Shown piece by piece: positions 1 to 9,802 of a stretch of DNA of 64,000 nt. The translations under genes and the position numbers were made by a program. The notes under the pieces are model-generated. The model was not told the origin of the DNA. It searched no databases and saw nothing but the letters and a program-made list of their open reading frames with translations. Source of the DNA: Sedimentisphaerales bacterium (GTDB taxonomy: Bacteria > Planctomycetota > Phycisphaerae > Sedimentisphaerales > Anaerobacaceae); the NCBI GenBank assembly GCA_016930645.1, contig JAFGGH010000098.1:1-64000 (forward strand). The letters are read 5' to 3'. Each line of letters starts with the position of its first letter. Positions within the stretch are counted from its first letter, which is position 1.

Positions 1-103
1 CAGGCGGATGAATATCGAATCCTTCGACTGCGCTCAGGACAGGAACTATAAGATTTGAGATTTAAGATTTGAGAAAACGGGAACCCCATCACAAAAAAGA
101 AAA

Positions 104-122
104 CCCTGGGTGAAACCCAGGG
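104..122. repeat. REP-like palindrome CCCTGGGT-GAA-ACCCAGGG followed by CTAAAT
   Basis: Perfect 8-bp inverted repeat with GAA loop; shares the GGGCTAAAT flank with the palindrome at 262-280 and the REPs at 47.3 kb. Confidence 0.7.
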
Positions 123-261
123 CTAAATAAATCCCTCTGTGCATCCTACTTCGTCCCTACGGGACTACAAAGAACAAGGTGGGTAAATTCTGTCCTGTGA
201 AAAGAGAGGAATTTCACTTGCGTTTTGAGGGGAAAGAAGGATAATTGATGCTCTACAGAAA

Positions 262-280
262 CCCCGCGTGAAACGCGGGG
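262..280. repeat. REP-like palindrome CCCCGCGT-GAA-ACGCGGGG followed by CTAAAT
   Basis: Perfect 8-bp inverted repeat, GAA loop, same GGGCTAAAT flank. Confidence 0.7.
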
Positions 281-332
281 CTAAATATGGATTCCTGCCT
301 GCGCAGGAATGACAAAGAAGTAAGGAATATGT

Positions 333-827
333 ATGGATTGGTGGCTTTTATTAGCTTTGTTTCTTTATTTCGCGTGCGCGGTGCTGATAGTTGCGGAAAT
401 ATTCGTGCCGAGCGGCGGGATAATCAGTATTTGTGCTTTGGCTTGCTTAGTAGGGGGGCTGATGATATTTTTCAAGAGCGAGATGGTGCCGGGCTGGGCA
501 GGTATTGTTACGGCTTTTATTGAAATACCGATAGTGCTTGTTATTACTTATAAAATTTTTCCCAATACCCGTTTCGGCAAAAGTGTAACATTAGCACCGC
601 CTGATAAGAAGCCCGGTGAGGGGATTTCAGACACTCAGCAATTGAAAGATATGCTTGGCGCGGCAGGTCGTGTATTGAGCGACCTTCGGCCTGTCGGAAT
701 GGTGGATTTTGACGGTAAAAGGGTCGAATGTGTTGCTGAGGAAGGTTATGTCGAAAAAGGAAAACAAGTAAAAGTAATAAAAGTTGAAAGTACACAGTTA
801 ACCGTAAGAGTTTTAGATGAAACTTAA
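333..827 (+). CDS. NfeD family membrane protein
   Basis: N-terminal TM segments and C-terminal OB-fold-like region (GAAGRVLSDLRPVGMVDFDGKRVECVAEEGYVEKGKQVKVIKVES); directly upstream of floA. Confidence 0.85.
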   Translation: MDWWLLLALFLYFACAVLIVAEIFVPSGGIISICALACLVGGLMIFFKSEMVPGWAGIVTAFIEIPIVLVITYKIFPNTRFGKSVTLAPPDKKPGEGISDTQQLKDMLGAAGRVLSDLRPVGMVDFDGKRVECVAEEGYVEKGKQVKVIKVESTQLTVRVLDET

Positions 828-842
828 TGAAAGGACCGGGAG

Positions 843-1856
843 ATGTATGAATTATCAGATATGTTAATTGCCCAGGCTGATCCAACGAGAGTAATAATTA
901 TCGCTGCTCTGATTATCGGCGGAATAGTGCTGCTGCTGTTTTTTTTGCTGTTTGTCAAGTTTTTCCGTTTATGGATACAAGCGGTATTCGCACGTGCGGA
1001 TGTAAAATTATCCGAGCTTATCGGTATGTGGCTTAGAAAGGTAAATCCACAGACAATCGTTATCAGTAAGATTACCGCGATTCAGGCAGGATTAAAGCTA
1101 ACAACAAAGGATTTGGAAAGTCACTACCTTGCAGGTGGGCAAGTGCCGAAAGTTGTCCGTGCATTGATAGCGGCCAACCGTGCGAATATTGTGTTATCAT
1201 TCAAGACGGCGACGGCGATAGACCTGGCAGGACGTGACATTTTAGATGCCGTAACGACAAGCGTTAAGCCCAAGGTAATTGACTGCCCGGATCCGACGCG
1301 AGGCAGAGATACGGTCGATGCCGTGGCTCAGGATGGTATTCAGCTTAAGGCCAAGGCGAGAGTAACGGTACGGATGAATATCGACAGGCTTATCGGCGGA
1401 GCAACGGAAGAGACGATTATCGCCAGGGTCGGTGAAGGTATCGTTACGACAATCGGCAGCGCTATCACCTATAAGACCGTGCTGGAGAATCCGGACAAAA
1501 TATCCAAGAGCGTTTTGGCTAAGGGGCTCGACGCAGGTACGGCGTTTGAGATTCTTTCGATTGATATCGCCGATGTCGATGTCGGTGAGAACGTCGGCGC
1601 TCAATTACAGGCAGCCCAGGCGGAAGCGGATATGAGACGGGCCAAAGCAGAAGCGGAGAAACGCCGCGCGATGGCAGTTGCCCGTGAGCAGGAGATGCGG
1701 GCGTTGGTTGTCGAGAATGAGGCGAGGGTACCGCTTGCAATGGCTGAGGCTTTCCAGAAGGGTCATCTCGGCGTGATGGACTATTACCGGATGAAGAATA
1801 TCAACGCCGATACCGATATGAGAGACTCTATAGCTAAGCCGAAGAAGAAAGAGTAA
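843..1856 (+). CDS. floA: Flotillin-like protein FloA
   Basis: N-terminal TM, SPFH-like core ([26 protein letters not shown]...), [26 protein letters not shown] coiled coil; NfeD-FloA synteny. Confidence 0.93.
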   Translation: MYELSDMLIAQADPTRVIIIAALIIGGIVLLLFFLLFVKFFRLWIQAVFARADVKLSELIGMWLRKVNPQTIVISKITAIQAGLKLTTKDLESHYLAGGQVPKVVRALIAANRANIVLSFKTATAIDLAGRDILDAVTTSVKPKVIDCPDPTRGRDTVDAVAQDGIQLKAKARVTVRMNIDRLIGGATEETIIARVGEGIVTTIGSAITYKTVLENPDKISKSVLAKGLDAGTAFEILSIDIADVDVGENVGAQLQAAQAEADMRRAKAEAEKRRAMAVAREQEMRALVVENEARVPLAMAEAFQKGHLGVMDYYRMKNINADTDMRDSIAKPKKKE

Positions 1857-1916
1857 TTTAGCCACAGAGTATAAGTATTGTTGTAGCCACAGAGGGCACA
1901 GAGTACACAGAGAAAA

Positions 1917-2498
1917 ATGGATGGATTAGCAGAATATTTTGTTTTGCTTGGGCAGGGTGAAGATGAAGGCTGGATGCAGATACTGGTCTTTATTGTTATG
2001 GCAGTGATATGGGTAATCGGGGGGATAATGAAGTCCCGTAGTGAAAAACAAAAACAGCAGGAAAAGGTACAAGGTCAACCAGTCCGACCAGTTCGACCGA
2101 AGGCACGGACAATTTACCAGGAGAAAGCACCAAAGCAGCCACCGGCCAGGCCCAAACCAAGACCTTTACAGGAAAGGCCTGCAAAACGGCCGACATTTGA
2201 CAGGATATTCGCTCCTGACAGGATAAAACAAAAAATCATAGATAAAATATTTCCGCAACAAAAACCTGTTGAGCTAAAAACCAAGCCGGCAGTTACATCA
2301 CCAAAACCGACAGAAGCAGCCATTCAAACGAAAATGATTAAGGCCAGAGATGAAAAAGAAAAGGCCGGTGCTGTTGTTGGAGAAGTCGTTTTAGATTTTG
2401 GCGAACCAGAACAATTGCAGGCTGCGATAATACATTATGAAATTCTCGGCAAATGTGTCGGTCAGCGAGAAATTGAAGAGCAAATCTGGTCTCGATAG
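1917..2498 (+). CDS. Hypothetical membrane-anchored protein with Lys/Pro-rich region
   Basis: ORF with one N-terminal TM following floA. Confidence 0.6.
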   Translation: MDGLAEYFVLLGQGEDEGWMQILVFIVMAVIWVIGGIMKSRSEKQKQQEKVQGQPVRPVRPKARTIYQEKAPKQPPARPKPRPLQERPAKRPTFDRIFAPDRIKQKIIDKIFPQQKPVELKTKPAVTSPKPTEAAIQTKMIKARDEKEKAGAVVGEVVLDFGEPEQLQAAIIHYEILGKCVGQREIEEQIWSR

Positions 2499-2584
2499 CA
2501 ATTTTTCAACATCTTCCGGGGATATGGAGAAAATTAGTGTAAACAGCGAGGCAGGGGGGTGGCCCTATATATAATCAAGAACAA

Positions 2585-3487
2585 ATGAATGCTGTGGAAT
2601 TAAATTCAGTTTGCAAGTCTTTCGGGCAGGTTTGCGCCGTTGATAATTTGAGTGTGACGGTTCCAAGCGGTTGTGTTTACGGCTTTTTGGGGCCTAACGG
2701 GGCAGGCAAGACCACAACGCTTCGGATGCTGATGAATATTATCCGGCCTGACAGCGGCAATATCCGGATATTCAGTGACGGGACAATTAGTAAAATAAAA
2801 CATAGAACGGGTTATATGCCCGAAGAACGCGGTCTGTACAGAAAAATGACTGTTCGTGAAACGCTAAAGTATTTCGGCGCAATCAAGGAAGTTAAAAAGG
2901 GGGAACTTGCAAAGAGAATAGAGCAATGGATTGAGCTTATAAAGCTTTCCGACTGGGCTGATAAAAAGGTGGAAGAACTGAGCAGAGGAATGCATCAGAA
3001 ATTGCAGTTCGCGGTTACGGCTATAAATGCGCCGGAGCTTCTTATTCTTGACGAGCCTTTTTCCGGCCTGGACCCTGTAAATCAGGAGCTTATGAAAGAC
3101 ATTATCGCCAAAATACGCGCCGAGGGGAAAACGATTATTCTTTCAACACATCTTATGCACGAGGCCGAAACGCTTTGCGATAATGTACTAATGATAAACC
3201 ACGGCAGGGCGGTACTGGACGGGAATTTAAGAGAGATAAAATCAAGGTATCAGCCTAATGTTGTCAGTCTCGATGTTGATGGTGATACGGGATTTCTGGA
3301 ACAGCTTGAGTTTGTCGAATCCATTCAGAGGCGTAAGGAGCGTCTGGAGGTCAGGCTCAGGGAAAATACCGACCCCCAGGAGCTGCTGATGATGTTGGCA
3401 AGCAGGGTGAAGGTCAGGGTTTTTGAAATCAAACAGCCTACACTGCATGAGCTGTTTCTTAAGTTGGCGGGCCAGACAGATGAATAA
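2585..3487 (+). CDS. ABC transporter ATP-binding protein (NatA-like)
   Basis: Walker A GPNGAGKTT, signature LSRGMHQK, Walker B LLILDEPFSGLD. Confidence 0.95.
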   Translation: MNAVELNSVCKSFGQVCAVDNLSVTVPSGCVYGFLGPNGAGKTTTLRMLMNIIRPDSGNIRIFSDGTISKIKHRTGYMPEERGLYRKMTVRETLKYFGAIKEVKKGELAKRIEQWIELIKLSDWADKKVEELSRGMHQKLQFAVTAINAPELLILDEPFSGLDPVNQELMKDIIAKIRAEGKTIILSTHLMHEAETLCDNVLMINHGRAVLDGNLREIKSRYQPNVVSLDVDGDTGFLEQLEFVESIQRRKERLEVRLRENTDPQELLMMLASRVKVRVFEIKQPTLHELFLKLAGQTDE

Positions 3488-4751
3488 AGTCCTGAGAATT
3501 GCACAACGTGAATATATCGCGACTGTCAAGACGAAGGCTTTTTTTCTGGGTGTATTCGTCGGGCCTATTTTTATCGGTGCGATATTATTTTTTGCAGGAC
3601 GTGTGGATAAAATTGGCTTAGGAGACAGAGAAGCCGTTACAGTCGGTGTTACCGACTTGACGGGAGAATTATCAGGTCAGCTCGAAGCGGCATTTAGACA
3701 GCACAGCGAAAACAATCCTGACAAGAAGATAATTATGCGAGAATATGCTCCAACCAATGATGTAAATTCATTTTACCAGTCAGGCAAAAAGGCCCTTCGC
3801 GAAAGGGTGATAGAAGCTTATTTTGTTGTCGAGAAGGGCGTCATAGCAGGCCAAGGAAGCGTTCTCGAATACACATATAGAACCAAGCCCGGTGATGTTG
3901 ACGTCATATGGAAATGTCAGAGTATCATGAAAAATGTGATTGTTGATGAACGTTGCAGGCAAAGGAACCTGTCTCGCGACGAGGTGAATGCTCTATGGCG
4001 GTTAAATTTCGATTCGATTGTGATAGGCGAGACAATTTCAGATGAGAAAAAAGCAGATAAAGATGATTTTGTTGTAACGATGATGATGCCCTTTGCGATG
4101 ATGTTTTTGATTTACATAGGCATTATATTAATCGGTCAGCATATTCTCAGCAGTGTTATCGAAGAAAAGAATTCACGTATTATTGAAGTTTTATTATCAG
4201 CCGTCAGCCCTATAGAGCTTATGGCGGGTAAGATATTAGGCCTTGTCTGTGCCGGTATGACGGTAATGGCAATATGGTGCCTTATGGCCCTTTCATTAGG
4301 CTCATTTAAAGGTTTCGAGCTTAATTTGTCTTTTTATTTTGTATTGATTTTTATTGTTTATTATGTACTCGGTTTTTTATTTTTTAGTGCTCTTATGGCT
4401 GGCATAGGCTCATTATGCAATACGATTAAAGAAAGCCAGAGCCTCATGACACCCTTAGTTATGATATTAATTATCCCGATGATAAGCTGGTACGAGCTTG
4501 CCAAGAATCCAAATGGTTTGTTTGCCAGGGTTTTATCCATGGTCCCGCCTGTTTCTCCTTTAGTTATGGTTTTACGTCTTTCTTCGAGTAATGAAATTCC
4601 TGTTTATGAAATAATACTCTCTCTCATATTTCTAATGGTTGGTGTAATCTTTGCGTTCTGGCTTGCGGGGAAGGTTTTTAAGACAGGTATCTTAATGTAC
4701 GGCAAAAAGCCAAAAATCAAAGAAGTAATCCGCTGGCTGAGAGAAAGGTAA
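3480..4751 (+). CDS. ABC transporter permease (NatB-like)
   Basis: Start at ATG 3480 overlaps the upstream stop; the longer ORF from 3423 is probably over-extended. MNKVLRIAQREYIATVKTKAFFLGVFVGPIFIG and C-terminal multi-TM. Confidence 0.9.
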   Translation: MNKVLRIAQREYIATVKTKAFFLGVFVGPIFIGAILFFAGRVDKIGLGDREAVTVGVTDLTGELSGQLEAAFRQHSENNPDKKIIMREYAPTNDVNSFYQSGKKALRERVIEAYFVVEKGVIAGQGSVLEYTYRTKPGDVDVIWKCQSIMKNVIVDERCRQRNLSRDEVNALWRLNFDSIVIGETISDEKKADKDDFVVTMMMPFAMMFLIYIGIILIGQHILSSVIEEKNSRIIEVLLSAVSPIELMAGKILGLVCAGMTVMAIWCLMALSLGSFKGFELNLSFYFVLIFIVYYVLGFLFFSALMAGIGSLCNTIKESQSLMTPLVMILIIPMISWYELAKNPNGLFARVLSMVPPVSPLVMVLRLSSSNEIPVYEIILSLIFLMVGVIFAFWLAGKVFKTGILMYGKKPKIKEVIRWLRER

Positions 4752-4907
4752 AAACACACCCTGAACAAAAATCCCTTAAATATACACTATGCCTAACGTC
4801 TCATAATATATGTTATGTTTCATTGGGGCTTTGGGGTTCATGCCAATTCTGATTATCCCGTCATCCCGTCGCTTCCGTCTTCGCCCTGCGGGCTACGCCG
4901 GACAGGT

Positions 4908-4980
4908 GCGCTCCGGGCTTGTATCTGCGCTCCGGGCTTGTATCTGCGCTCCGGGCTTGTATTTGCGCTCCGGGCTTATA
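4908..4980. repeat. Tandem repeat, about 19-bp unit (GTATCTGCGCTCCGGGCTT), about 4 copies
   Basis: GCGCTCCGGGCTT recurs four times at 19-bp spacing. Confidence 0.85.
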
Positions 4981-6646
4981 TTTGTGCAAATGGGTCGTTT
5001 GGTTCAATTCCATCACATCTTAAGGCTGTGTCGGCCAGATTTTCCCAGTTTGCCGTAGCACGGTCGAATATTCCGAGGTTCTGCAGAACAACGGATATAT
5101 TATGCGTAGCATCGGAATCCGTCATATTGCTGTGCATGATATTCTCAAGGTTCATAAGTGAAGAGGCGAACTTTATTTTGTCGCAATAAAGAATCGCTGT
5201 CTTGTAATTTAAATCGAGTATTTGCTTATCTATCTCGTTAGGCCTGGAAAGAAGGTCAAGGGCCTGGTCTATCTTATTGGTTTCATAGAGGCAGGCAATA
5301 AGCTTGTTACGGGCACGATCGAAAGTTGGATTAAGATTAAGGGCATTTTTAAACGCTTTGCCGGCTTCGGCGAAGTTACCCATACTCATAATAAGAACGC
5401 CGAGCCTGTAATGCAGGTCGGGATTATTAGGCTCGAAGGAAAGCTCCTGCTGGTGGGCATTAAGAACGCGTGACATATCTTCTTCAACGGACACGTTAGA
5501 ATCGAAAGAATTCCTGTTAATCCTAAATCTAATAGCGGCGGTTTGAGCGAATAGAATAGCGCTGTTAGGCTGAATGACGGTGGCAAGTGAAAGTGTGTTT
5601 TTTGCTTCGTCAATATTACCGGACAATTTCTGTGTTGTCGCAAGACCGATATAGGCTTCAACAACACAGTCATTCATATCGAAGGCACGGTTGAACTGAA
5701 TCGCGGCCAACTCATCCTGCTGGCGGTGTAAAAACTGAGTGCCCAGCTTTATAGTGGCTTCCAGAAGGTCGGGGTGAATCTTCAGTGCATTGGTATATGA
5801 GACAATCGCATCGTCAGTGTGACCGAACATCGCGAGTATATCGCCCTGCCTGACGTACAGTTCGGCCCTTTCGGGATGGTCTGCGAGCTTTTCCTGTATA
5901 TAATCGAGAGCATCTTCAAGCTCATCCTGAGCGATGAGCTGCTCGATTTCGGGGTCGTTTTCCATAAAGTTATCCGGGTGAATCAGGATAGCGGTGTTGA
6001 ACGCGTCGATAGCGTATCTGTACTTTTCAGTAACAATATACAAATAACCGAGGGCAACAAGCGTGCGTATGTCGTCCGGGTATTCGGTTCGCAGCATTTC
6101 GTATTCAGTTATCGTGTCGGCGAGCCTGCCGTTCTTGAAATAAATCGCCGCTAAGCGGTACCGAGGCAGACGGAGGAAGTTTTTGAATTTCAGGCAGTCC
6201 TGGTAGAACTCTACGGCCTGCTGTTCGTTGCCGAGCCTTTCGTAACAGTAGCCGAGAGCGTACAGTACGATTGTATTACCCGGCTGACGCATATAAACTG
6301 AATTGAACTCTTCGATGGCTTCAGCGGTCTGGTTTTTCTGGATGCACAGTGCCCCTGCCGCTATTCTGCCGAGGACACAGGAGGGATTATCGAAAAGATA
6401 CAGGCGGAGGGCCTTGCAGGCCTGGTCTGTTTTATTCTGGCGGGCATAGTTAATAACATCGAAAAGCTGTTGTTGCTTTTCCTCGGGTAGCGTGTTTGGC
6501 GCCGCTACAATATCGAACCAGTGCCAAATTAATGCGGCTGTGTCGATATTCAATCCTGTACCTATAATTTCAAGTAACACGCTCATCAATATACCCTCGC
6601 TCACGTAGAAAATACGCCTGCAAACGTCTGGATAAGGTATCGGCAA
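4976..6646 (-). CDS. TPR repeat protein
   Basis: Repeated TPR motifs such as LYALGYCYERLGNEQQAVEFYQDCLKF and LHYRLGVLIMSMGNFAEAGKAFKNALNLNP. Confidence 0.9.
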   Translation of the reverse strand: MPIPYPDVCRRIFYVSEGILMSVLLEIIGTGLNIDTAALIWHWFDIVAAPNTLPEEKQQQLFDVINYARQNKTDQACKALRLYLFDNPSCVLGRIAAGALCIQKNQTAEAIEEFNSVYMRQPGNTIVLYALGYCYERLGNEQQAVEFYQDCLKFKNFLRLPRYRLAAIYFKNGRLADTITEYEMLRTEYPDDIRTLVALGYLYIVTEKYRYAIDAFNTAILIHPDNFMENDPEIEQLIAQDELEDALDYIQEKLADHPERAELYVRQGDILAMFGHTDDAIVSYTNALKIHPDLLEATIKLGTQFLHRQQDELAAIQFNRAFDMNDCVVEAYIGLATTQKLSGNIDEAKNTLSLATVIQPNSAILFAQTAAIRFRINRNSFDSNVSVEEDMSRVLNAHQQELSFEPNNPDLHYRLGVLIMSMGNFAEAGKAFKNALNLNPTFDRARNKLIACLYETNKIDQALDLLSRPNEIDKQILDLNYKTAILYCDKIKFASSLMNLENIMHSNMTDSDATHNISVVLQNLGIFDRATANWENLADTALRCDGIEPNDPFAQI

Positions 6647-6780
6647 CGGTAACAGGTTAGATAAGAAGCGGTTCGGTAAATTACGCTAAAGTATGGCCAT
6701 TTTTTGGGGCCGGATGCTGTTTTTTCTGTGTGTACGGATTTTTCGGGCTATAGGGTCGACTTTACGGACGTTACCGGGTG

Positions 6781-7251
6781 TTAAGCTTTTGTATGTTTTT
6801 CTATTTCGCTCAGGTAGGCCAGTGTCCGCTGTAGCTTGTCGGTGAGGTGTTTTAGTTTGAGCATTGTCTTTACCCGCGTGAGCAGTTCGAGTTTGTTAAC
6901 CGGTTTGCTTACGAAATCATCGGTGCCACAATCGATGCTTCTCTCTATGTCACCAAGTTCGTTAAGAGCCGTTACCATAATTATTGGAATGTTGCTGGTA
7001 GCCGGGTCATTTTTAATCCTCCGGCAGACCTCGAAACCGCTCATTTTTGGCATCATAATATCGAGCAGAATCAAATCCGGTGGGTTATCCGCAACTATGT
7101 CGAGGGCCTGTGAGCCGTCTTTGGCGGGTATTGTGTCGTAATCCATATCTTCAAGATAAGCCTGGAGCAACTCAAGATTTTGCTGATTGTCGTCAACTAC
7201 GAGGATTTTCGGTGTTTGCTCTTGGTTATTATAAAGGTCTTTATCAGTCAT
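6781..7251 (-). CDS. Response regulator, CheY-like receiver
   Basis: ILVVDDNQQN, LILLDIMMPKMSGFEVC, DDFVSKPVN; start moved to MTDKDLYNN. Confidence 0.9.
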   Translation of the reverse strand: MTDKDLYNNQEQTPKILVVDDNQQNLELLQAYLEDMDYDTIPAKDGSQALDIVADNPPDLILLDIMMPKMSGFEVCRRIKNDPATSNIPIIMVTALNELGDIERSIDCGTDDFVSKPVNKLELLTRVKTMLKLKHLTDKLQRTLAYLSEIEKHTKA

Positions 7252-7372
7252 CGATACAACTCCAGGTTTAAGTGCGATTTTGCAGAACTGTAATCGCCCT
7301 GCTGCTATTGTCAACACTGGTCAAGGATTATACACAAACCACGTGATAAAGACAAGGAACAGTAAATCAATA

Positions 7373-7627
7373 TTATTTGTATTTTTCGACGAATTGCCTT
7401 ACTTCCGGCCTTAGATAAACAGATTCGATATCTATCATTTTATTCACAGCCTGTGCGGCAAGAGCGGCATTATCGCCGGAAGATGCGTGGGTATCGACGA
7501 AGAATATTTTTTTGTCTTTGACGGTGCAAAGCCCCCCGCCGCTTCCGGCGAGCGGCTCGTTGCGTATGGTTATCCCGTTATCTTCGAGGAGAGGTAATAA
7601 TTGCTGGAGTATGTCGTGCTCGTTCAT
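7373..7627 (-). CDS. Hypothetical protein
   Basis: 84-aa ORF with coherent composition. Confidence 0.55.
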   Translation of the reverse strand: MNEHDILQQLLPLLEDNGITIRNEPLAGSGGGLCTVKDKKIFFVDTHASSGDNAALAAQAVNKMIDIESVYLRPEVRQFVEKYK

Positions 7628-7754
7628 GTTTTGATTTTAAGTCCATCAGCAGTATAATGTTACATTAGTTCGTATATTCAAGGAAAAGCTGCGTCAGTGT
7701 CGATATAATAAACGGTATTAGTCTAACTTGAAATTCTAAACAAGGAGTGAAGTT

Positions 7755-8540
7755 TTGACAAGTATTCTCGAAAGACGCCAATCTTTACACCGGCAGGTTA
7801 AGTTACACAAAGAAGAACAAAGGCAGCTTGCCGGACAAATAGAAAGTCTCGAATCGACAGCTTCAATGGGTGCCGCGGCGGCGATGATAGCTCACGAGAT
7901 AAATAATCTGCTGACACCGGTCGGAAATTACGCTGAGCTTGCGCTTCGGAACATGGATGATAAAAAGCTTGTGGAAAAAGCCTTGAAGCGAAGCCGAGAT
8001 AATTGTAAAAAGGCGTCTAAGGTCGCTGAGGCTATTCTAAACATAAGCAACGGTAAAAAGCAGCCGAAACAAAAGGTCAATTTAGCTGAGCTGGTCGAAG
8101 AAGTCTTCGAGTGTCTATGCAGAGATTTCAGCAAGGACGGCATCACGGTAAAGACGGATATAGATTCATTGCTGACTGTTTTTTCCGAGCCTGTGAGATT
8201 ACAGCAGGCCTTGATGAACCTGATATTAAATGCGCGTGACGCGATGCTGCAAAGAAGTGGTATGCTTACGATTAAAGCCCGTCAGCAGGGAGATTTTGTA
8301 GTAATTGAAATCAAGGATACAGGCTGCGGGATAGAGCCTGAAAACATCGATAAGATATTCGAGCCGTTTTTTACTACCAAAGCCAACTCGCAGGAGAAAA
8401 CCGGTACGGGCCTGGGGCTTGCTTTTTGTAAAAGGGTAATCGAAGATAACGGCGGTACTATTTCGGTCGAATCTAAACCGCAAGCGGGCAGCACTTTTAT
8501 TATCAAGCTGCCGCGACAACAAGGCGGCGAGAGACAGTGA
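7755..8540 (+). CDS. Soluble sensor histidine kinase
   Basis: H-box AHEINNLLTPVGNY, N-box LMNLILNARDAM, G-boxes DTGCGIEPENIDKIFEPFFTTK and GTGLGLAFCKRV; TTG start. Confidence 0.9.
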   Translation: MTSILERRQSLHRQVKLHKEEQRQLAGQIESLESTASMGAAAAMIAHEINNLLTPVGNYAELALRNMDDKKLVEKALKRSRDNCKKASKVAEAILNISNGKKQPKQKVNLAELVEEVFECLCRDFSKDGITVKTDIDSLLTVFSEPVRLQQALMNLILNARDAMLQRSGMLTIKARQQGDFVVIEIKDTGCGIEPENIDKIFEPFFTTKANSQEKTGTGLGLAFCKRVIEDNGGTISVESKPQAGSTFIIKLPRQQGGERQ

Positions 8541-9802
8541 CAGTTTTTATTGAAAACATCGGTCATATTTTACTGCTGGTAATTCTTCTATGCTTCTCAG
8601 CGTTTTTTTCCGGCTCGGAGACGGCGTTTTTTAATCTTACCAAAAAGCAAATCAGCCAGTTGCGCCACAGCCGGCATAAATTCAGTACTCTTGCGGGACA
8701 CGTTGTGTCAAATCCACGTCAGTTATTAAGCTCGCTGCTTTTAGGCAATATGACGGTGAATGTTCTTTATTTTGCTACGTCGAGCTTGCTGATACTTCGC
8801 ATCGAAAAACAGGCCGGAGTTACGGTTGCGACGATTGCAGGTATTATGATATTTATTCTTTTGCTTATATGCGGGGAGATACTTCCGAAATCGATTTCCT
8901 ATTCCAGTTCCGTATCAATCAGTATAATCGCTGCCGCTCCGGCTTACGCACTTGTAAGCATATTGAAGCCGATAGTATCAGCCTTTCAGTTTCTGATTAT
9001 TACGCCTTTCCTGCGGCTGATGATGGGGCATATTCGGGAACCCAAACCTATGAGCACCGATGAATTTCAATCCCTGGCCGAGCAGATTAAACGCAGCGGC
9101 CTGATAACAGACGCCGAGAACAAGCTCCTTGCCGAGATATCCGAGCTGCATATTCTCAAGGTGCGGCACTGCCTTAAACCACGCGTCGATATATTGGCGT
9201 GCGAAATAAACGAAAGCACCGAGCAAATACGTGAAAAGATAGAACAGCACAAGCTGACTAAAATACCCGTTTATGAGCAAAGAATTGATAACATAATCGG
9301 CTTCATATATCTGCGTGATTTATTAACCAGGCCGAGCTCCAGGCCTGCGGATATCTATCAGGCTGCGTATTTTGTGCCCGAGCAGAAAAGTGTCGAATCT
9401 ATGGTCGAGCATTTTCGCAAAACAGGTACGGATACCGCAATAGTAGTTGACGAATATGGCGGTTTAGCAGGACAGATAAGTCTTGAAGACATTGCCGATG
9501 AGATATTTGGCCCAATCGAAGGCAGTGAGGAGATTGAACCGGTCGAACAGCTCGGGCCGATGGAATACCGGCTTGCAGGTTCCACAGCCGTTCATGAATG
9601 GGGCAAAAGTTTCGGCGTTAATTTCCCGCAGGCAAGATACTCGACGGTCGGCGGCTTAGTAACCGCCCTTTTGGGAAAAATTCCAAAGTCGGGTGATACA
9701 GCCCGGTTGGGCAATTTACTTTTTACGGTTGAGCGTGTGCAGAAAAACAGGATTATTACCGTGGTTCTAAAACTGGAGCCGTTAGCAAGTGACGTTAACT
9801 GA
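8537..9802 (+). CDS. CNNM/CorC (HlyC-type) transporter with CBS pair
   Basis: FFSGSETAFFNLTKKQISQLR, DEYGGLAGQISLEDIADEIFG, C-terminal transporter-associated domain. Confidence 0.93.
   Translation: MTVFIENIGHILLLVILLCFSAFFSGSETAFFNLTKKQISQLRHSRHKFSTLAGHVVSNPRQLLSSLLLGNMTVNVLYFATSSLLILRIEKQAGVTVATIAGIMIFILLLICGEILPKSISYSSSVSISIIAAAPAYALVSILKPIVSAFQFLIITPFLRLMMGHIREPKPMSTDEFQSLAEQIKRSGLITDAENKLLAEISELHILKVRHCLKPRVDILACEINESTEQIREKIEQHKLTKIPVYEQRIDNIIGFIYLRDLLTRPSSRPADIYQAAYFVPEQKSVESMVEHFRKTGTDTAIVVDEYGGLAGQISLEDIADEIFGPIEGSEEIEPVEQLGPMEYRLAGSTAVHEWGKSFGVNFPQARYSTVGGLVTALLGKIPKSGDTARLGNLLFTVERVQKNRIITVVLKLEPLASDVN

Noticed and set aside
1861-1916. GCCACAGAG...CACAGAGTACACAGAG repeat between floA and the next gene
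   Set aside because: Short degenerate repeat of a common intergenic type; too little structure to claim more.
333-2498. NfeD-FloA pair as a novel membrane system
   Set aside because: This is a widely known conserved pairing.
4810-5189. Overlapping + strand ORFs of 82 and 124 aa
   Set aside because: They run through the 19-bp repeat and antisense to the TPR gene, with low-complexity translation (repeated ICAPGLYLRSG).
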